DNA from: an uncultured Lysobacter sp.
GTDB lineage: Bacteria > Pseudomonadota > Gammaproteobacteria > Xanthomonadales > Xanthomonadaceae
Direction: 5' to 3'
Assembly: GCA_946480055.1 (NCBI GenBank)
Contig: CAMLID010000061.1
Location: 1 to 19,722 of the forward strand
DNA length: 19,722 nt
The notes beneath the pieces are model-generated. The model searched no databases and had not been told where the DNA came from. It saw only the letters and a program-made list of their open reading frames with translations. How positions within the stretch are numbered: position 1 is the first letter of the stretch; every line of letters starts with the position of its first letter. Of this stretch, positions 7,843 to 14,675 are shown piece by piece. A program made the position numbers and the translations under genes.

Positions 7843-7869
7843 CCCGGCCCGGCACAAGGCCGGACCGGG
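7843..7869. terminator. Possible bidirectional hairpin between convergent genes
   Basis: An 11-bp stem with one mismatch (7843-7853 with 7859-7869) encloses the loop ACAAG. It sits between the convergent genes ending at 7785 and 7882. On the minus strand only TTT follows, so it is at best a weak intrinsic terminator. Confidence 0.35.
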
Positions 7870-7881
7870 CCGATAGATCGC

Positions 7882-8889
7882 TTACTTCACCCGCGACAGA
7901 CCGCGCCAGGTGTTGTTGCCGCCGCCCATCACCGCGTCAGGCGAGCCGATCCAGAAGTTCAAGTTGAGGAAATCCTCGTCGTCCTGGTAGACGTAACCGT
8001 TGGCCAGCGCGTACGGCCACGGCAGGTTGGTCGGCGAGAACACGCCGTAGGCGAAGCCCAGCGTCGGGAACGAGGACATCAGCGGCGCCGGCGTGCCGCC
8101 GTCGAACTGGCAGGTGTAGGTCCACCAGTTGCCGCCCAGGTTGAAGCTCGGGAACACGCCGCCGCTGGACCAGTTGGCGTTCGCCCAATCCTCGTTGTCG
8201 TGGCGGCGCAGCACGCGACGCGAACCCGGCGGGCAGAACATGCCCAGGTTCTGCACCGCGTAGTCGTACTGGTTGCCTCCGTTCGCCAGCGGGTGGAACG
8301 CGAACGACGCGTTCCAGCTCAGGCGGCAGAAACGCCAGGTGGTGTTGCTGTTGGAGACGGTCGCGCCGATCCAGCCCCAACGCGAGTTGGCGTTGCGGCG
8401 GTCCTCGTCGTCCATGTGCATCTGTACCAGCACGTGCGGCGACGGGCACGAGGCCTTGTCGGGGATCACGCCGACGCTGTACAGCAGGTTGAACAGCCAG
8501 TCGAACCAGCCGTAGCGGCCGACCTTGGCGGCGGCGCGCTCCTCATCGAGCGCGACGAAGCCGGCGCGGCCGAGTATCGACTGGCCGCTCTTGTCGGGTT
8601 CGCAGGGGCCGTCGAAGCCCAGCGCGCGGCAGTAGATCAGCGCGGCCTTCTCGCCTTCCTCGGCCATGAAGCGGTCGGGGTCGACCTTGGAAGTGTCCGG
8701 ATAGCGCCGGTCCAGGTCCTCGACGTAGGCCAGATGCGCTTTCACCGCCTCGGGCACCGGCGGTTCGTTGCGCTTGAACTCCTGCTCCTCCTTGGGGGTT
8801 TCCTCCTCGGACCCGTCGGCCATCGCCAGCGGCGAAACGGCCAGCAGCACCGCCATCCATATCGTCCCTATCACGTGTTCCTTTTTCAC
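7882..8889 (-). CDS. Secreted six-cysteine protein with three internal DDED/NxN/NxTW-like repeats
   Basis: I do not recognise this family with certainty. The start is GTG at 8889, preceded by AAGGAG with a 7-base spacing, rather than the ATG 8 codons upstream. This gives 335 residues with a clean signal peptide (KKEHVIG, hydrophobic core 9-22, cleavage near AMA|DG). After an acidic stretch (27-40) comes a helical-looking region (45-145), then three similar units at about 156-190 (MDDEDRRNANSRWGWIG...NTTWRFCRL), 228-262 (HDNEDWANANWSSGG...NWWTYTCQF) and 299-331 (YQDDEDFLNLNFWIG...NNTWRGL). Six cysteines (87, 96, 148, 188, 219, 260) could form disulfides. The acidic and aromatic repeat could bind calcium or a carbohydrate, but that is inference. 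Confidence 0.75.
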   Translation of the reverse strand: MKKEHVIGTIWMAVLLAVSPLAMADGSEEETPKEEQEFKRNEPPVPEAVKAHLAYVEDLDRRYPDTSKVDPDRFMAEEGEKAALIYCRALGFDGPCEPDKSGQSILGRAGFVALDEERAAAKVGRYGWFDWLFNLLYSVGVIPDKASCPSPHVLVQMHMDDEDRRNANSRWGWIGATVSNSNTTWRFCRLSWNASFAFHPLANGGNQYDYAVQNLGMFCPPGSRRVLRRHDNEDWANANWSSGGVFPSFNLGGNWWTYTCQFDGGTPAPLMSSFPTLGFAYGVFSPTNLPWPYALANGYVYQDDEDFLNLNFWIGSPDAVMGGGNNTWRGLSRVK

Positions 8890-9299
8890 GTTGTTGCTCC
8901 TTGATTCGTCCATCCATTGATCGATCGGGCTGCGTCCTGCAGCGAAACGCCACCGGAGCCGCCCGCTGGCGCGCCGCCCGGCCTGCGCGTGGGGCGCGGG
9001 CCGGTGCGGAGCGCGGCCACCCTAGCGACAGCCCCCGGCGAAAAATGCGCAGCGGTTCCGCGCGCAGGCCAATCTGGCTGGCCGGCACGGCGGCGCCAGT
9101 CCGCGGCCACTGGCTCGCGCGGCGGGGCCGGCGACGACCGCTACCGGAGGCAGACAGGCTGACGAGACTCGCGCTCGCCGGGGCACTCTGGGTGGCGCCA
9201 GTGCGGCGTCGGAGCCGAAGGACACGGCGGAATCCCGCGCCGGCTGGCGCTGCGGTCCAATCCGAAGTTGCTGTGGGGGGCGAAACCGAACGGCGGCGA
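8890..9299. other. Gene-free stretch, no recognisable feature
   Basis: About 410 very GC-rich bases lie upstream of the secreted-protein gene and downstream of the small membrane-protein gene, both on the minus strand. Open frames here have arginine/alanine/glycine-rich translations, no family motif and no convincing ribosome binding site. The promoter of the secreted-protein gene must lie here, but I could not identify its hexamers. Confidence 0.5.
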
Positions 9300-9968
9300 T
9301 CAGCCGTTGGCGCCGACCTGCAGCCGTCGCCAGATCGACAACTGGGTGCGCTGACGCCGGCGTTCGCGGTACACGGCCGCGATCAGGGCCAAGGCGATGG
9401 CGAGCGCGGCGATGCCGACCTGGGCGGTGGTCCAGTAACGGTAGCCGCCGAGCGCGGCGTCGATCGCGACGAACACCTGGGTCGCGGCGGCGGCATTGCA
9501 GGCCAGGCTGCACAGCACCTTCATGCGGTTCAGCGCCGGCCGCGAGGACGGGTCGACCGCCTCCAGATATTCGCGCATGCGCCGGTCGACGTCGTGGAAC
9601 ACCGATGTCGACATATGCGCGGCGTCGGGCAGGCTCAGACCTTCGTCGCGCTGCAGGCGCTGGGCCAGGAACGCGATCGCCGGCGCCCAGGCCTGGCGCA
9701 GCCTCGGCCAGACGATGGCCTGGGCGAAGGCGTAGACCAGGCGCCCGAGCGGGCTCAAGGCCAGGCCCAGCACGTAGGCCCCGGCAAACCAGGTGGGCAG
9801 CGTCAGTTCCGGCGCTTGTGCGCGCAGCAGCCGCAGGGAGTCCGGGTAACGCAGCGCCAACGCGGTCAGCAACAGGCCGCCCGGGCATAGCCAGGCCAAC
9901 AGATCGTCGTACAGCCAGGCGCCGGCGGCGCGTGGCCCGGACGTGCCGCCGTTCTGGGAGGTCGGCAT
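9300..9968 (-). CDS. Small integral membrane protein of unknown function
   Basis: The 222-residue product is not a family I recognise. It has hydrophobic stretches at about 27-42, 57-82, 151-173 and 178-200, suggesting three or four membrane segments. Between the second and third lies a soluble, charged region of about 65 residues (LRQAWAPAIAFLAQRLQRDE... to ...SSRPALNRMK). The C-terminal tail is arginine-rich (RERRRQRTQ), consistent with a cytoplasmic end. It begins 13 bases after the stop of the DUF6165-like gene, so the two are probably one operon. The start ATG at 9968 lacks a strong Shine-Dalgarno. Confidence 0.7.
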   Translation of the reverse strand: MPTSQNGGTSGPRAAGAWLYDDLLAWLCPGGLLLTALALRYPDSLRLLRAQAPELTLPTWFAGAYVLGLALSPLGRLVYAFAQAIVWPRLRQAWAPAIAFLAQRLQRDEGLSLPDAAHMSTSVFHDVDRRMREYLEAVDPSSRPALNRMKVLCSLACNAAAATQVFVAIDAALGGYRYWTTAQVGIAALAIALALIAAVYRERRRQRTQLSIWRRLQVGANG

Positions 9969-9981
9969 GCGCCGTCCCGGC

Positions 9982-10392
9982 TCAGGGCGCCGCGGCGCCG
10001 CTCCTGTAGTCCTGGTAGGACTTTTCCTCGACGTAGCTGGAGCCCAGGGCGAGGTTGATGTCCTTCTTGATCCGGGCGCGCTCGTCGTTCTCGAAATAGA
10101 CGCTGCGCGCCAGGCGCACGAACTCGTCGTCGAAGGCCTGGGCCTTCTCTTTGATGCGGATGTCGTCCTCGATCACCCACAGGCGTTCGTTGACGGCCTT
10201 GAGCTCGGCGCGCAGGCGGACGATGTCGTGGCCGGCGGCGGGATGGGCCATCCAGGTCTGCTCCAGCGCCGACAATTCGTTGCGGACGTTGGCCAGCTTG
10301 GCCGGATCGCTCATGCGCTCGGACTTGATCTGCAGGATGGCGATCTTGTCGAGCAGCTCGCCGAAGGACACCGGAACCAGGATTTCGGACAT
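9982..10392 (-). CDS. DUF6165 family protein
   Basis: This 136-residue soluble protein begins SEILVPVSFGELLDKIAIL, continues with IKSERMSDPAKLANVRNEL and ends with FVRLARSVYFENDERARIKK and SYVEEKSYQDY. That pattern matches the DUF6165 family as I remember it. Relatives are found beside glycosyltransferases and LPS or polysaccharide genes, but no activity is known. The middle is strongly heptad-like (LRAELKAVNERLWVIEDDIRIKEKA is split here only by charge), so a helical hairpin or coiled coil is likely. The ATG at 10392 has no clear Shine-Dalgarno. It leads a two-gene unit with the membrane protein at 9300-9968. Confidence 0.75.
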   Translation of the reverse strand: MSEILVPVSFGELLDKIAILQIKSERMSDPAKLANVRNELSALEQTWMAHPAAGHDIVRLRAELKAVNERLWVIEDDIRIKEKAQAFDDEFVRLARSVYFENDERARIKKDINLALGSSYVEEKSYQDYRSGAAAP

Positions 10393-10442
10393 GGCAGCGT
10401 TTCGTTCAGGGGGGCCACAGTGTAGCCGGGCACACGCATGCC

Positions 10443-10471
10443 TTGTCGGAAGGCTCCGCGATCCGTATCAT
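10443..10471 (+). promoter_or_regulatory. Sigma-70-like promoter of tRNA-Ser
   Basis: TTGTCG (10443-10448) and TATCAT (10466-10471) are separated by exactly 17 bases. The expected transcription start near 10478 would leave a leader of about 12 bases before the tRNA 5' end at 10490. No competing promoter was seen upstream of the tRNA. Confidence 0.6.
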
Positions 10472-10489
10472 TCTCGGTTCGCTGCACCC

Positions 10490-10580
<91 letters not shown>

Positions 10581-10589
10581 GATTGCGCA

Positions 10590-10617
10590 AAGCGGGCCCG
10601 TTCGGGCCCGCTTTTTT
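10590..10617 (+). terminator. Rho-independent terminator of tRNA-Ser
   Basis: A 10-base arm AGCGGGCCCG (10591-10600) is followed directly by its complement CGGGCCCGCT around TT, closed as a stem with a short loop. A run of six T residues (10612-10617) follows. It lies 10 bases after the tRNA CCA end. Confidence 0.92.
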
Positions 10618-10860
10618 GTTGCTCGCGGCCTCGGCCAAGGGCGCCGGAACGTGCCGGAACTTGCCCGGATTAGCGCCAAACCGTGTCGCAAAGCATAGTT
10701 TTTACGCGATGATGCGCGGCCCCGGTCATGTTTCGTTACTGCAACACGGGTCATGGTCGGCATGGGGATGCGACTTGGCTTGCTGCACGGCCGCTACGCC
10801 CCGATGATTCCGTTTACCTACCGATAGAGCCCCCGACTACGCGACCGGCATGATCGACTC

Positions 10861-11565
10861 ATGATCGAATTCGGACACCTGACGCATGTCGGCCTGCGCC
10901 GCGAGCTCAACGAAGACACCTATTACGGTGACAGCGAACTGGGACTGTGGCTGGTCGCCGACGGTATGGGCGGCCACGAGTACGGCGAGGTCGCCAGCGC
11001 GCTGGCGCGCGAGGCGATCGTGCGCGAGGTCCGCGACGGCACGCCGCTGGCGCAGGCCATCCGCATCGCCGACGAGGAGATCATCCGCACCTCGCGCCGG
11101 CGCAACGACGCCCTGCCCATGGGCACGACGGTGGTCGCCGCGCGGGTCAACGGCAACCGCTTCGAAGTGGCCTGGGTCGGCGACAGCCGGGTCTATCTGT
11201 GGCGCGACGGCCAACTGGCCCAGCTCTCGCAGGACCACAGCTACGTCCAGGAACTGATCGCCAACGGCGCCATCACCCACGAGCAGGCGCGCAGCCATCC
11301 GCACCGCAACGTGGTGACCCAGGCCCTGGGCGTGACCGACCCGCGCAACCTGAATGTCGAGACCATGACCGGCGAGCTCCGTCCCGGCATGCAGCTGCTG
11401 CTGTGCAGCGACGGCCTGACCGAGGAAGTCGACGACCGCAGCATCGCCAAGGTCCTGGCGCACAACGACTGCAGCGCGCAGGAATGCGTCGACAGCCTGG
11501 TCGCGGCCGCGCTGGACGGCGGCGGCTCGGACAACGTCACGGTGATCCTGGTTCGCAGCCACTAG
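10861..11565 (+). CDS. PP2C-family serine/threonine protein phosphatase
   Basis: This is a compact 234-residue metal-dependent phosphatase of the Stp1/PrpC type that would dephosphorylate Ser/Thr phosphoproteins in the cytoplasm. Visible PP2C motifs are RRELNEDTYY (Asn17, Glu18, Asp19), LVADGMGGHEYG (Asp34 and Gly35, metal binding), WVGDSRVYLWR, LLLCSDGLTEEV with a metal-binding Asp, and GGGSDNVTVILV at the C-terminus. There is no transmembrane or extra domain. No kinase or forkhead-associated partner adjoins it, so it appears as an orphan. The ATG at 10861 has no evident ribosome binding site; an ATG at 10850 is out of frame. The roughly 240 bases before it show no clear promoter. Confidence 0.9.
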   Translation: MIEFGHLTHVGLRRELNEDTYYGDSELGLWLVADGMGGHEYGEVASALAREAIVREVRDGTPLAQAIRIADEEIIRTSRRRNDALPMGTTVVAARVNGNRFEVAWVGDSRVYLWRDGQLAQLSQDHSYVQELIANGAITHEQARSHPHRNVVTQALGVTDPRNLNVETMTGELRPGMQLLLCSDGLTEEVDDRSIAKVLAHNDCSAQECVDSLVAAALDGGGSDNVTVILVRSH

Positions 11566-11572
11566 GCTTCGC

Positions 11573-11784
11573 GATGGTGCGGTGGTCACCGCACTGCTGG
11601 CCTCATCGCTCTAACGCGATCCGTAGGATGTGGTGAGCCGCAGGCGAACCGCATCGCCACGCCGTTGGCCGAATGTCGATGGTGCGGTCGCCACCGCACC
11701 CTACCCACCGCACCGTTCCGACTCGAACCGCATCGTCTCGCGGCTTTCGGCGACCGACGCGGTGCGGTTATCGCCGCACCCTAC
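11573..11784. repeat. Three copies of a GGTGCGGT..CCGCACC palindrome
   Basis: Palindromic units occur at 11573-11594, 11678-11704 and 11761-11784, each with GGTGCGGT, a 2-5 base centre, and a CCGCAC arm. The second and third end in CCTAC. Between them, at 11622-11658, is a related stretch (GTAGGATGTGGTGAGCCGC...) of the same intergenic repeat style. They fill the 260-base space between the convergent phosphatase and dnaQ genes and may act as bidirectional transcript ends. Confidence 0.65.
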
Positions 11785-11825
11785 GGCTGCTCGGCAACGT
11801 CGCGGACGACGCCGGTGCACTCGAC

Positions 11826-12542
11826 CTACGTCGTCGCAGCCGCCTCCATCGCGTCCCACACGCACTTGCCGGCTTTCTTGCGCAGCTTTTCCAGGCGCGC
11901 CTCGTGCGCGGCCCACTCCTCGGCGCTGACCTGGACCCGCGGCCGCGGCGCGCTGGCGTCGATCTCGAACGCGGCCACGGCCTGCGACCCGCCCTCTTCG
12001 GCCTGGCCGAAGCCCAGATCGCTCTGGCCCGAGGTCAGACCGATGTAGACCTCGGCCAGCAACTGGGCGTCGAGCAGCGCGCCGTGCAGCTGACGGTGGG
12101 CGTTGTCCACGCCCAGGCGCCTGCACAGCGCATCCAGCGAATTGCGCTGGCCCGGGAAACGCTGGCGCGCGAGCAGCAGCGAGTCCTCGACGGTGGCGCG
12201 GTCGGTGAGCTTGCCGTACTGCGGCCCGGCCAGGGCCAGTTCGTTGTCGAGGAAGCCGACGTCGAAAGCGGCGTTGTGGATCACCAGCTCGGCGCCGTCG
12301 ATGAAGGCCAGGAATTCGTCGACGATGGCCTCGAACTTGGGCTTGTCGGCGAGGAACTCCAGGGTCAGGCCGGTCACTTCCTGTGCGCCCGGCTCGAACT
12401 CGCGCTGCGGGTTGAGGTAGGTGTGGAAGGTGCGTCCGGTCGGGCGCCGTTCGACGAATTCGACGCAGCCGATTTCGACCACGCGGTTGCCGCGCTCCCA
12501 GCTCAGGCCGGTGGTTTCGGTATCGAGGATGACTTGGCGCAT
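11826..12542 (-). CDS. dnaQ: DNA polymerase III epsilon subunit (3'-5' proofreading exonuclease)
   Basis: DnaQ proofreads for the replicative polymerase as part of the Pol III core. The 238-residue protein has the DEDDh exonuclease motifs: Exo I LDTETTGL (Asp7, Glu9), Exo II HNAAFDVGFLDNEL, and Exo III HGALLDAQLLAEVY with the catalytic His and Asp. The C-terminal 60 residues beyond the exonuclease domain would contact the alpha subunit. Size is close to E. coli (243). It starts 19 bases after the stop of rnhA in the same direction. In E. coli the two are divergent, so the pair is kept but the orientation differs. Confidence 0.95.
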   Translation of the reverse strand: MRQVILDTETTGLSWERGNRVVEIGCVEFVERRPTGRTFHTYLNPQREFEPGAQEVTGLTLEFLADKPKFEAIVDEFLAFIDGAELVIHNAAFDVGFLDNELALAGPQYGKLTDRATVEDSLLLARQRFPGQRNSLDALCRRLGVDNAHRQLHGALLDAQLLAEVYIGLTSGQSDLGFGQAEEGGSQAVAAFEIDASAPRPRVQVSAEEWAAHEARLEKLRKKAGKCVWDAMEAAATT

Positions 12543-12561
12543 GGGTCGATTGTCGCCGAAC

Positions 12562-13062
12562 TCAGCGTGCGCCGCGGTAGCGCTGGGCCTGGGTGCGCGC
12601 CAGCACGTCGACGCGCTCGTTGTCGGGATCGCCGGAATGGCCCTTGACCCACTTCCACTCGACCTTGTGGCGCAGGTTGGCCTGGTGCAGGCGCTCCCAC
12701 AGGTCGCGGTTCTTGACCGGATCGCCGCCGGCGGTCTTCCAGCCGCGCCGCACCCAGTTGCCCATCCACTCGGTGATGCCCTTGCGCACGTATTGCGAGT
12801 CGGTGTGCAGGGTCGCCACGCACGGCTCGCTCAGCGCTTCCAGCGCCATGATCGCGCCCATCAGCTCCATGCGGTTGTTGGTAGTGTCGGGCTCGCCGCC
12901 GGACAACTCGCGCTCGCGGCCCTTGTAGCGCAACAGTGCGGCCCAGCCGCCGGGCCCGGGGTTGCCGAGGCAGGCGCCGTCGGTATGGATGTCGACGGTT
13001 TTGGTGTCGGTCGCCAATGCGTGATCGTGCAAAGCCTGCGGTCCTGTAAGAGGGCCGCGCAT
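12562..13062 (-). CDS. rnhA: Ribonuclease HI
   Basis: RNase HI cleaves the RNA strand of RNA-DNA hybrids, removing R-loops and primers. The product has 166 residues. Catalytic residues are Asp28 in [14 protein letters not shown], Glu66 in [10 protein letters not shown], Asp88 in [10 protein letters not shown] and Asp152 in NERVDVLAR. The basic-protrusion region [21 protein letters not shown] is also present. The ATG at 13062 overlaps the stop of the upstream methyltransferase as TAATG, which favours this start. It gives an N-terminus about 20 residues longer than in E. coli, and TTG codons nearer the conserved core (13032, 13017) remain possible. Confidence 0.95.
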   Translation of the reverse strand: MRGPLTGPQALHDHALATDTKTVDIHTDGACLGNPGPGGWAALLRYKGRERELSGGEPDTTNNRMELMGAIMALEALSEPCVATLHTDSQYVRKGITEWMGNWVRRGWKTAGGDPVKNRDLWERLHQANLRHKVEWKWVKGHSGDPDNERVDVLARTQAQRYRGAR

Positions 13063-13772
13063 TATCGCCGCTGCGACGCGTAACGGCGCGCACCCGGCGC
13101 GGCCAATGCGCCGCCGGCCTGCCAGCGCAGGTTGCGCAGGCGCGACGGCGGGATCAGCGCAGGCACGCGCTTGGACACGGTCAGGGCGATGCCCGCGCGC
13201 AGGCGATCGGCCGCGCCGATGCCGACCGCGCCGTGCGCCGGCCGCCACACCGGGCCCAGCCATTGCAGGCTGACCGATTCGCTGGCGAAGCCGGCGCCGC
13301 GCAGCATCGACTGCCAACTGCCGGTGTCGTGGGCGTGCAGGCCCGAGCGCGCCCAGCGCGCGCGGTACGGGCTCCAGGGATTGAGCGCCGCCAGCCACAA
13401 GGTCCCGCCCGGCGCGAGCACGCGTGCGCACTCCTCCAGCAGCGGCAGCGGATCGATGCCGTCGTCGAGCACGTGCTGCAGCAGCACCGCACCCAGCGCC
13501 TCGCTGGCCAGCGGCAGCGGCAGCGCGCTGCGGAACGCGCCGTTGAAACGCAGCCCCTGCCGGCGCAGGCGCACGCCGCGCGCGTCCGGGCCGCCCGGCG
13601 GCGAGGTCGCATCGACGCCGATCCAGGCCCAGGGCATGGCCTGGCAGCCGGCCACCACCCGCGCCATCGCGGCGGACTCGACGTCGAGCAGGCCCTGGCC
13701 GGCGACCCCGCCGAACCAGGCGAGGGCGGCGTCGGGTTGACGGCCGGTGGACAGGGCGGGCATGGTCGCCAT
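13062..13772 (-). CDS. YafS-like SAM-dependent methyltransferase family protein
   Basis: This 236-residue protein resembles the E. coli YafS type of class I methyltransferase. The segments [44 protein letters not shown] and the later MLRGAGF fit motifs after the SAM site. The usual glycine-rich motif I is missing: [13 protein letters not shown] stands where a GxGxG would be expected. YafS itself also lacks it. The substrate is unknown. It overlaps rnhA by one base (TAATG) and is divergent from gloB, matching the gloB-yafS-rnhA order known in E. coli. The start at 13772 is provisional, as a second ATG at 13763 is also possible. Confidence 0.75.
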   Translation of the reverse strand: MATMPALSTGRQPDAALAWFGGVAGQGLLDVESAAMARVVAGCQAMPWAWIGVDATSPPGGPDARGVRLRRQGLRFNGAFRSALPLPLASEALGAVLLQHVLDDGIDPLPLLEECARVLAPGGTLWLAALNPWSPYRARWARSGLHAHDTGSWQSMLRGAGFASESVSLQWLGPVWRPAHGAVGIGAADRLRAGIALTVSKRVPALIPPSRLRNLRWQAGGALAAPGARRYASQRR

Positions 13773-13895
13773 TCTGTCGGAACATCCCGTTGAAAGCGCG
13801 GTCCCTTCGCAGGCCCGGCGGCGCGGTCCCCGTTCAGCATGCCCTGCATGCGCGACGGGAGTACGGCGCGCCCGGCCGCCCAGGAGCTCTAACGA

Positions 13896-14675
13896 ATGCG
13901 ATTGCTGGCCCTGCCCGCCCTCAACGACAACTACATCTGGGCCCTGTCGGCCGACGACGAATCCGCGCTGATCGTCGACCCGGGCGACGCCGCACCGGTG
14001 CTGGGCGCCGCCGGACACGGCCTGCGCCCGACCGGGATCCTGCTCACCCACCACCACCACGACCACATCGGCGGTGTCGAGGCGATCCTCGCGCACTGGC
14101 CGGGGATCCCGGTGTTCGCCCCCGACGACGACCGTATCGGCGCCGCCACCGCGCGCGTCGGCGACGGCGTGCGCCTGCACCTGGGCGGCTGGAGCGCGCG
14201 CGTGATCGCTGTGCCCGGCCACACCCTCAGCCACATCGCCTATCACCTGGAGGACGTGGGCGGCCACGGACTGCTGTTCAGCGGCGACACCTTGTTCAGC
14301 CTGGGCTGCGGCCGTCTGTTCGAGGGTACGCCCGCGCAGATGCACGGTTCGCTGTCGCGCCTGGCCGTCCTGCCCGGCGACACCCGGGTCTGCTGCGGCC
14401 ACGAATACACCTTGTCCAACGCCGCCTTCGCGCGCGCGGTGGAACCGTCCAACCCGGCGCTGCTGCGCCGCATCGAGGAAGCCCAGGCCATGCGCAACGC
14501 CGGACGTCCGACCCTGCCCAGCACCCTGGCCGACGAAGTCGCGGCCAATCCCTTCCTGCGCGTGGCCCAGCCCGAAGTGCGCGCCGCGCTGACCCGGCGC
14601 CTGCGTCGCGAACCCGAAGACGACGTCGAGGCCTTCGCCGAACTGCGGCGCTGGAAAGACGGGTTCCAGGCATGA
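13896..14675 (+). CDS. gloB: Hydroxyacylglutathione hydrolase (glyoxalase II)
   Basis: GloB hydrolyses S-lactoylglutathione to D-lactate and glutathione, the second step of methylglyoxal detoxification in the cytosol. The 259-residue enzyme has the dinuclear metal motif THHHHDH at 51-57, then PGHTLSHIAYH, FSGDTLFSLGCGRLFEG with the bridging Asp, and CCGHEYTLSNAAFA. The C-terminal LRRWKDGF carries the conserved glutathione-contacting basic residues. AGGAG lies 9 bases before the ATG. The downstream mltD-like gene overlaps its stop by 4 bases (ATGA), so the two are co-translated. Confidence 0.95.
   Translation: MRLLALPALNDNYIWALSADDESALIVDPGDAAPVLGAAGHGLRPTGILLTHHHHDHIGGVEAILAHWPGIPVFAPDDDRIGAATARVGDGVRLHLGGWSARVIAVPGHTLSHIAYHLEDVGGHGLLFSGDTLFSLGCGRLFEGTPAQMHGSLSRLAVLPGDTRVCCGHEYTLSNAAFARAVEPSNPALLRRIEEAQAMRNAGRPTLPSTLADEVAANPFLRVAQPEVRAALTRRLRREPEDDVEAFAELRRWKDGFQA

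Noticed and set aside
4779..7967. A very long plus-strand open frame (over 1000 codons)
   Set aside because: It runs antisense to kdkA and in another frame through the GT9 gene. Its translation is Arg/Ala/Pro/Gly-rich with no domain; long shadow frames are expected in this GC-rich DNA.
8886..9110. A 74-codon minus-strand open frame upstream of the secreted-protein gene
   Set aside because: It overlaps the GTG start and ribosome binding site of that gene, and its composition is Arg/Ala/Gly-rich with no recognisable features.
8901..9890. A 329-codon plus-strand open frame across the gap and the membrane-protein gene
   Set aside because: It is antisense to the membrane-protein gene, which has coherent hydrophobic segments. 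The plus-strand translation has no motif or ribosome binding site.
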